Below are positions 32,603 through 37,623 of a stretch of DNA of 37,623 nt, in pieces. Below the pieces are notes generated by a model that saw only the letters and a list, made by a program, of their open reading frames with translations, did not search any database and was not told where the DNA came from. The stretch is from Bacteroidales bacterium (GTDB taxonomy: Bacteria; Bacteroidota; Bacteroidia; Bacteroidales; Muribaculaceae), in the NCBI GenBank assembly GCA_030536615.1, contig JAUNPQ010000016.1, positions 1 to 37,623 on the forward strand, in the 5' to 3' direction. The stretch's first letter is position 1. Every line of letters begins with the position of its first letter. A program made the position numbers and the translations under genes.

Positions 32603-33543
32603 TTGTCGTTGTATGCTTTGGGATGCTGGTGCGAGCGCAAAAGCGCTTTTTCACGAGGAACACGTACATTGTATGTCTTGTTTTCCTTATTTGTGAGTTT
32701 ACGGGCGCGTATCCACGGGTTTTCTTCTCTGAGCTGCGAATAGGTGATGCCGTGCGCCTTGGCCCATTCCGGCCAACTTTCAACAGACTCACTGACTGTG
32801 ACAATGTCAACATCTACAGGCTGATAAAGCTGTGAGGCATCCTGAATGACATAGCCGAACACTGCCGGATTCTCCATAACCGCTTTCATAGCCATGATGC
32901 GGAAAACATATCGCTGTGTCTCCTCTGTCAGAAAGAGATCAAAAGCATTGTCCACAAGCTGGTTATCAAGTTCAGAGGATATTCTTCCCTGGCCTCCGTT
33001 GTATGAGGCCATCGCCGTGGGCCAGTCACCGTATTTCTGATATGCTTTTTTCAGATAGCGGCAGGCGGCGTCAGTAGCTTTCTCAAGATTATAGCGTTCA
33101 TCAACCTCGTCAGTCACTTCAAGACCATACTCCTTTGCGGTGGATGCAAGGAACTGCCACACCCCGGCGGCTTTGGCGCCTGAGTAGGCGCGCGGACTCA
33201 GGTAGCTCTCTACGCATGCCAGATAAAGCACATCGGCAGGAATGCCGTTACGTTTCAATATCGGTGCCATCACCGGAAAATATTTGTTGGCACGTTTTAT
33301 TGTCAACAAAGTATTTCCATGTGTATAGGCCACTGAGGTCAGTTCACGGTCAAAACGTTCAAAAATGTCCGCGCGGTCAAGATCAATTTTCTTTTCGCAG
33401 AAAGTCATTGAGGACGGGACGCGCGGGCTGACTACCGGAGACGCCGTCACCGCATGCCGCGAGTGTGCGCTTGTAGCAGGCGCTACTGCCAACAGCAGCA
33501 TTGTGGCGGCAATAGCCGCCTTATAATATATGTGTTTTCCCAT
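32590..33543 (-). CDS. MltD-like lytic murein transglycosylase with LysM-like C-terminus
   Basis: A 317-residue exported enzyme (signal peptide about 1-26, no clear lipobox). The GH23/SLT domain covers about 85-215: the catalytic Glu is in YLACVESYLSPRA, followed by GAKAAGVWQFLASTAKEYGL and MASYNGGQGRI. The C-terminus (about 235-300, with WPEWAKAHGITYSQLREENP) is LysM-like and would bind peptidoglycan. It cleaves glycan strands to 1,6-anhydro products. It lies 28 bp after the T9SS cargo gene and overlaps uvrA by 13 bp. Confidence 0.88.
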   Translation of the reverse strand: MGKHIYYKAAIAATMLLLAVAPATSAHSRHAVTASPVVSPRVPSSMTFCEKKIDLDRADIFERFDRELTSVAYTHGNTLLTIKRANKYFPVMAPILKRNGIPADVLYLACVESYLSPRAYSGAKAAGVWQFLASTAKEYGLEVTDEVDERYNLEKATDAACRYLKKAYQKYGDWPTAMASYNGGQGRISSELDNQLVDNAFDLFLTEETQRYVFRIMAMKAVMENPAVFGYVIQDASQLYQPVDVDIVTVSESVESWPEWAKAHGITYSQLREENPWIRARKLTNKENKTYNVRVPREKALLRSHQHPKAYNDKWVN

Positions 33544-33571
33544 TTTTATGTCAAGTTTATTTTATGTTGTA

Positions 33572-34924
33572 TCATTCCTCGCCTGAAGTTCCGGCTGAAT
33601 TGCTGATACGTGAGTTTATAATGTTTATATCACCGCTCAGATCATAGGCTTTCCCATCGGCGCCTTTGGCCTTTATGACATAGAAATATACGCCCGATGG
33701 CACAAATTTCCCTTTGTATTTTCCATCCCATCCCTGCGAGGGATTGTTGAGCGTGGCCATCTTTATGCCCCAGCGGTTGAAGATATTGCACTCAAAACTG
33801 ATTATGGATGTATAGCTAACTTTCCATTCATCATTTATACCATCCTGATTGGCGGGCGAGAACGCGTTGGGGCATTCAAGTTTCGATGCTCCGATAGTGA
33901 TGGGATATACAGACCCTTCATAGACGCATTTTCCTGACGCGTCGGCACATACGTAACGTGCGTATACCGTTCCCTCGTCAGTAAAGACACGCGTGATCTC
34001 GTCCTGATTGAAGCGTTCCGTTATATCCTCAAATTCGGAAGATGGAGAGAATTGCCATTCGCGGAACACAGCCGCATCGGTCGGGAAAGCCCTGAACGTT
34101 ATCTCTGCGGGCGCCGAGCCGCCAAGTTCACCGTCTCCTGACGGGCGGCTCTCATTGTCGGCGGTATGCTCAACCTGTTCAACAACAGTCTGGGCATTAA
34201 CGGCAATCGTATTATAATAGCCGCTGACAACCTGCTGTTCCTGACCCCATTCAGCAAGAAAGCGGTCGCCGCGCAAAGTGAAGTCTGTGTTACACAAGGG
34301 TGCGTCAACAGACAGATGCTGCCGCAACGACGGGAATGTTACCGATGCTTGAGACTCACGCCACACCTGCGCGTCCTCATCATAGGCCAGAGTGCGGTAT
34401 TCCACTTCAATATCCCGGCTCAGTTCCACGGCTCGCCCGTTGATGCTGTAATATGTGATTGCGTCTCCCTGCCCTGCCGGAGCAAGCACTGTGCGGTCAC
34501 ATTCGCTGTCATCTTCACTGACGGAGAGAGATTCAAGCCGCAGATTATGGTTGGAATAATTTACAGTCCAGAAACAGTGGCGGCGTGTTCCGTCATCAAT
34601 TATATAACCCACATCATTGCCATCGGCATGTATGGTGAACGTATTGCCTGTCCGGTTCACGCCGGTAACCGGCTCCGCAAAACCGCCGCCAAGATTGCTG
34701 TAGCGCTGCCAGGTGACATTTCCTGACGATGATGTATAGCTGACCGTACACGCCTGTAAGTTATCAACAACGTAAACAGCCGCCAGACCGGTAGAAGCCT
34801 CAGGCGCAATTTCAATAACCTTGTGTGGGCTGCCATTGAATGTCAGTTTCTGTCCATATGCGGTGCCAAGACACAAAAAGCCTGTAACAATGAGAATTGA
34901 GAGACTTCTGTTTTTCACTGCCAT
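33572..34924 (-). CDS. Secreted protein with T9SS type B (gliding-motility-type) C-terminal sorting domain
   Basis: A 450-residue protein with a signal peptide (about 1-24). The last 95 residues are a type B T9SS signal: CPNAFSPANQDGINDEWKV, IFNRWGIKMATLNNPSQGWD and GKFVPSGVYFYVIKAKGADG. The body (25-345) has repeated beta-rich segments, probably Ig-like, with no catalytic motif that I recognise. It would be carried through the outer membrane by T9SS and left on the cell surface. First gene of an operon with the lytic transglycosylase and uvrA; a -7 box lies at 34963-34970. Confidence 0.87.
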   Translation of the reverse strand: MAVKNRSLSILIVTGFLCLGTAYGQKLTFNGSPHKVIEIAPEASTGLAAVYVVDNLQACTVSYTSSSGNVTWQRYSNLGGGFAEPVTGVNRTGNTFTIHADGNDVGYIIDDGTRRHCFWTVNYSNHNLRLESLSVSEDDSECDRTVLAPAGQGDAITYYSINGRAVELSRDIEVEYRTLAYDEDAQVWRESQASVTFPSLRQHLSVDAPLCNTDFTLRGDRFLAEWGQEQQVVSGYYNTIAVNAQTVVEQVEHTADNESRPSGDGELGGSAPAEITFRAFPTDAAVFREWQFSPSSEFEDITERFNQDEITRVFTDEGTVYARYVCADASGKCVYEGSVYPITIGASKLECPNAFSPANQDGINDEWKVSYTSIISFECNIFNRWGIKMATLNNPSQGWDGKYKGKFVPSGVYFYVIKAKGADGKAYDLSGDINIINSRISNSAGTSGEE

Positions 34925-34962
34925 ACGTTTTTATATAAAGTCATTGGAAAATGTTCAACCAT

Positions 34963-34970
34963 CAAAGTTA
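34963..34970 (-). promoter_or_regulatory. Candidate -7 box of the T9SS cargo - mltD - uvrA operon
   Basis: Minus-strand TAACTTTG (34970-34963) fits TAnnTTTG, 38 bp before the start codon. No TTTG is found at the expected -33 distance. Confidence 0.45.
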
Positions 34971-35009
34971 CAAAAAATATGCCATAATCATGAAGCAACC
35001 ATACGTCAA

Positions 35010-35043
35010 TTTGGAAATATTCCAATAAATTTGGCTATATTTG
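35010..35043 (+). promoter_or_regulatory. Candidate promoter with an internal palindrome ahead of the second glycosyltransferase
   Basis: TTTG (35010-35013) and TATATTTG (35036-35043) are 22 bp apart, slightly more than usual. Between them lies TTGGAAATATTCCAA (35011-35025), two perfect 6-bp arms around ATA, overlapping the -33 box. The ATG follows 31 bp after the -7 box. Confidence 0.5.
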
Positions 35044-35074
35044 CATTTACAGTGATTTTTCAGTTTTTCATATC

Positions 35075-36187
35075 ATGAGCCGAAAACCGGTGGTTCTACA
35101 GATCAATACAGTTGCCCACGGCACATCGCCCGTCGGGAGACTGATGCGTGCGCTTGCCTCAACCCCCGGCGTAGAGATGCATATGGCGGCAGGATATGGT
35201 CCGGAAACCGACGGTTGCAGAATCATCGGGAGAAAATCAGACCGCTATGTCAATGCGTTGCGTGCACGCATGTATGCCAACGACGGATATGCGGCCACAG
35301 GCAACACGCAGCGTCTGTTGAAATATGCCTCACATCTGAATCCCGACATAGTGCATCTGCACAATAGCCACGGCTATTATCTTAATCTGCCCATGCTCAC
35401 TGACTGGCTCAGAGAGAGACATATCCCTCTGATAGTGACCATGCATGACCATTGGTGGCTGACAGGCAGATGCGCCACGCCATCGGTATGTGTGAAATTT
35501 ATGGACAAACGTTGCTCGGAATGCTCTGACCGGACTGCATATCCCGCTGTATGGCGTAAGACCGCACCTCGCTACAAATCTCTTCATGAGGCAGCCTGCG
35601 TGGTTGTTCCCACACAATATCTGGCATCACGGTTGCCAGAGGGCCTCTGCATCCGCATCATACCGAATGGCGTCGGGCCGGAATTCACTCCGGAGACGCA
35701 CATGAAACAGCGCACCGGCGTGATAGCCGTTGCCGCACGCTGGACACCATCAAAAAATCTTGATGCAATTGCACGTCTGGCAGAACAGATGCCGGATGTA
35801 GGCTTCACAGTGGTTGGAAAAACATCCAGACACGTGCTGCCTGCCAACGTGCAGGTCATGAAAGGCCCTTTCAGTGCCGGGGAGATGGCAGCGTTATATC
35901 GTAACGCCGCTGTTCTTCTTAGCGCATCAACGTGTGAATCATTTGGAATGACGGTGGCCGAGGCTTTGGCTTGCGGCACTCCCGTAGTGGTGCAACAAGA
36001 CACGGCACCCGCTGAACTTGTGGCGCCCGGTGACGGCTTTGTCGTGGACTTCCATGATATATCCGCAACGGAGAAAGCCATCCGAAACGCTTTTCTACTT
36101 ACTCCGGCAGCAGAAAGAATCACCACACTCAATGACATGTGCAATGCATATGCTGACGCCTACCACGCTCTGTGCGATAAAATTTAA
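35075..36187 (+). CDS. Glycosyltransferase family 4
   Basis: A 370-residue GT-B glycosyltransferase. N-terminal acceptor half: VVLQINTVAHGTSPVGRLMRAL, then IVHLHNSHGYYLN and VTMHDHWWLTGRC, where an HDHWWLTGRC type motif is common in colanic-acid-like GT4 enzymes. The C-terminal donor half has RWTPSKNLDAIARLAEQM and the E-x7-E motif region TCESFGMTVAEALACGTPVV, the retaining GT4 signature. It is cytosolic and monocistronic, with a bidirectional terminator at 36263-36295. The substrate is unknown; surface polysaccharide synthesis is the usual role. Confidence 0.93.
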   Translation: MSRKPVVLQINTVAHGTSPVGRLMRALASTPGVEMHMAAGYGPETDGCRIIGRKSDRYVNALRARMYANDGYAATGNTQRLLKYASHLNPDIVHLHNSHGYYLNLPMLTDWLRERHIPLIVTMHDHWWLTGRCATPSVCVKFMDKRCSECSDRTAYPAVWRKTAPRYKSLHEAACVVVPTQYLASRLPEGLCIRIIPNGVGPEFTPETHMKQRTGVIAVAARWTPSKNLDAIARLAEQMPDVGFTVVGKTSRHVLPANVQVMKGPFSAGEMAALYRNAAVLLSASTCESFGMTVAEALACGTPVVVQQDTAPAELVAPGDGFVVDFHDISATEKAIRNAFLLTPAAERITTLNDMCNAYADAYHALCDKI

Positions 36188-36262
36188 TTTCTACTCTTCC
36201 GGACTCACCTGGCAGATAAAATTCATAGAAATAAGCCCAATAACACTATTGTTCATGAAAAT

Positions 36263-36295
36263 AAAAACTCCGGAGGATCACCTCCGGAGTTTTTT
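36263..36295. terminator. Bidirectional terminator between the glycosyltransferase and OmpA genes
   Basis: A perfect 14-bp stem (36263-36276 with 36281-36294), a 4-nt loop, and T-runs on both strands. It serves the convergent genes ending at 36187 and 36326. Confidence 0.93.
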
Positions 36296-36325
36296 CTGTG
36301 TTTATGTCAGTTATGTAATCGTGAC

Positions 36326-37468
36326 TTATTTGGAAGCATCCTCGATGGTGCAGATGCTTACGCGGTTCCATGATTCCTCGCTGAACATGTGACCGATACC
36401 TTCACCTTCAGCCTGGATGCGGTCTGCGCTGATCTTGTACTTGTTGACAAGAGCTGTCTTGACTGCCTCTGCACGTGCTTTTGCAAGTTTGATGTTGAAG
36501 TCAAGGTTACCATCCTGTGAAGCATAACCTTTCACGAGAACTTTGCTGCCTTTGTGATTCTTGAGGTAAGCGGCAATCATTTCTACGTTAGGCTGCTGGT
36601 CAGCTGTGATAACTGAAGAACCAATGCGGAAGAAGACGTAGCGAACTGAGTTGAGGCTGTTGCTGACTTCCTTGACTGTCTGTACGGGACGAGCGTTGCA
36701 GGCAGCGAGCTGGTTGGCGAGGTCATTGGCTTTAGCTTCGTTTGCGTTAGCAGTTGCAGTAGCCTGATCAAGAGCGGCGCGGAGGTCATTGATCTGACCG
36801 TTGAGGGCGTCAATCTCAGCCTGGTTGTAAGGCATTACGCAAGCGAATTTGTGACCGCCGAAGTGATAGGTGACAGATGCCTGAAGGTTGAATGTAGCAC
36901 CGTTGATGTTATAGGCGGTTGTGGTCTGGCTTGCGCCGGGGTTGTTCATATTCCATGCAACATAGGGGCTTACGCCGATGGTAACTTTGTCGCTTACATT
37001 GAAATTGAAGTTAAGACCTGCCTTTGTAACAAAATAGTTCTGGTCACCATGTCCAACAACATAGTTGTGTCCCCAACCTGCACCGGCAACTGCCTCGATG
37101 GTGAAAGGACGCACGCCTGTCTCGCAGGTGTAGCCGCCGAAAAGGTTGAAGAGATCAACAGTACCATAAGTACCTACGTATGAATTGTCAAAAGCGGTAG
37201 CGCTGTGGCCTGTGCCATTCCATGTGCTTGTGTTCACACCGAACTGGCCCTCAACGCCAAGTCCGAATGTCGGAGTGATCTGTTTGGCTACATGCAGACC
37301 AACAAGGCCGCGCATGGAACCGAAGAAAGCGTGATTCTTCATGGGTGTTGTGAGACCGCCGTCTACACCTACAGACCAGTTGTCGAAAAATTTGGGCTGC
37401 TCAATAGCTTGAGCTGATGCACTCATTGCACCCAGTGCAATTGCGGCAAAAAGAATCGTTTTTTTCAT
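36326..37468 (-). CDS. OmpA-family outer-membrane protein
   Basis: A 380-residue protein: signal peptide (about 1-20, cleaved after AQA), an N-terminal beta-barrel of about eight strands (21-205), a coiled-coil linker (about 213-262, INDLRAALDQATATANANEA), and a C-terminal OmpA-like peptidoglycan-binding domain (about 275-375) with VLVKGYASQDGNLDFNIKLA. It anchors the outer membrane to the cell wall. A canonical promoter and strong terminator fit an abundant protein. The gene is monocistronic. Confidence 0.94.
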   Translation of the reverse strand: MKKTILFAAIALGAMSASAQAIEQPKFFDNWSVGVDGGLTTPMKNHAFFGSMRGLVGLHVAKQITPTFGLGVEGQFGVNTSTWNGTGHSATAFDNSYVGTYGTVDLFNLFGGYTCETGVRPFTIEAVAGAGWGHNYVVGHGDQNYFVTKAGLNFNFNVSDKVTIGVSPYVAWNMNNPGASQTTTAYNINGATFNLQASVTYHFGGHKFACVMPYNQAEIDALNGQINDLRAALDQATATANANEAKANDLANQLAACNARPVQTVKEVSNSLNSVRYVFFRIGSSVITADQQPNVEMIAAYLKNHKGSKVLVKGYASQDGNLDFNIKLAKARAEAVKTALVNKYKISADRIQAEGEGIGHMFSEESWNRVSICTIEDASK

Positions 37469-37504
37469 CTTAATATAAGTTGATAACGTTTAAGAAATTC
37501 GGTG

Positions 37505-37535
37505 CAAAGATAGACACTACACACGTAATTTCAAA
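37505..37535 (-). promoter_or_regulatory. Bacteroidota-type promoter of the OmpA-family gene
   Basis: Minus-strand TTTG (37535-37532), a 19-bp spacer and TATCTTTG (37512-37505) match the consensus. The start codon is 37 bp downstream. The 88 bases beyond it to the window end are AT-rich and show no feature. Confidence 0.78.
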
Positions 37536-37623
37536 ATATATTAATTAATTTTATGAAATCGTTTTAAGTCTTTTTTTGTAAAAAGGTTAAAGTATCATCT
37601 CTTATTTTTTATTGTTTTTTCTA

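Noticed and set aside
34166-34726. A 186-codon plus-strand frame opposite the T9SS cargo gene
   Set aside because: It is antisense to a protein with a clear signal peptide and sorting domain; no supporting motif or promoter.
35584-36144. A 186-codon minus-strand frame opposite the second glycosyltransferase
   Set aside because: It covers the conserved GT4 donor-binding half in antisense and has random-looking composition.

Overview
The window is a stretch of a Bacteroidota chromosome, almost certainly order Bacteroidales; the gene style (gut type, moderate GC) fits a Muribaculaceae-like lineage, but the family is an inference. The evidence is: repeated promoters of the Bacteroidota form TTTG - 19/20 bp - TAnnTTTG; lipoproteins whose acylated Cys is followed by acidic residues, as in surface-exported Bacteroidota lipoproteins; type IX secretion (T9SS) C-terminal signals; and a BtuB/BtuG cobalamin system. 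Every gene-free stretch over 300 bp is accounted for: 8800-9144 holds the serpin promoter, an inverted repeat and a doubtful small ORF, and 25430-25925 holds a cobalamin riboswitch, its attenuator and two promoters. I see no rRNA, tRNA, CRISPR array, insertion sequence or phage gene.

Layout. 1-1826: the 3' part of a Gly/Pro/His-rich protein gene followed after one base by a glycosyltransferase. 1836-7923 (minus): ychF, a four-subunit 2-oxoacid:ferredoxin oxidoreductase operon, and a biotin-dependent carboxylase/decarboxylase subunit (central carbon and branched-chain 2-oxoacid metabolism). 8065-10419 (plus): a PHP-type tyrosine phosphatase and a surface lipoprotein serpin. 10511-15795 (minus): a secreted six-hairpin glycosidase, a secreted leucine-rich-repeat protein and dnaB. 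16024-17481 (plus): nhaA, behind a possible structured RNA leader.

17567-25832 (minus) is the centre of interest: a strong promoter, a cobalamin riboswitch with a transcription attenuator, then six tightly packed genes: btuB, a BtuG-like beta-propeller lipoprotein, a second surface lipoprotein, a secreted protein with an internal duplication, a small protein resembling DUF4430 (the domain type of the transcobalamin beta-domain), and a second beta-propeller protein. Two of the last three end in sequences like T9SS sorting signals instead of carrying lipid anchors. The simplest reading is an enlarged vitamin B12 capture apparatus in which only the first two genes have well-known roles.

25926-37468: a SIMPL-domain protein; a WG-repeat/YARHG lipoprotein coupled to an M15 peptidase lipoprotein; an operon of a T9SS type B cargo protein, an MltD-like lytic transglycosylase and uvrA; a second glycosyltransferase; and an abundant-type OmpA protein with a strong promoter. 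Envelope and surface proteins dominate the window.
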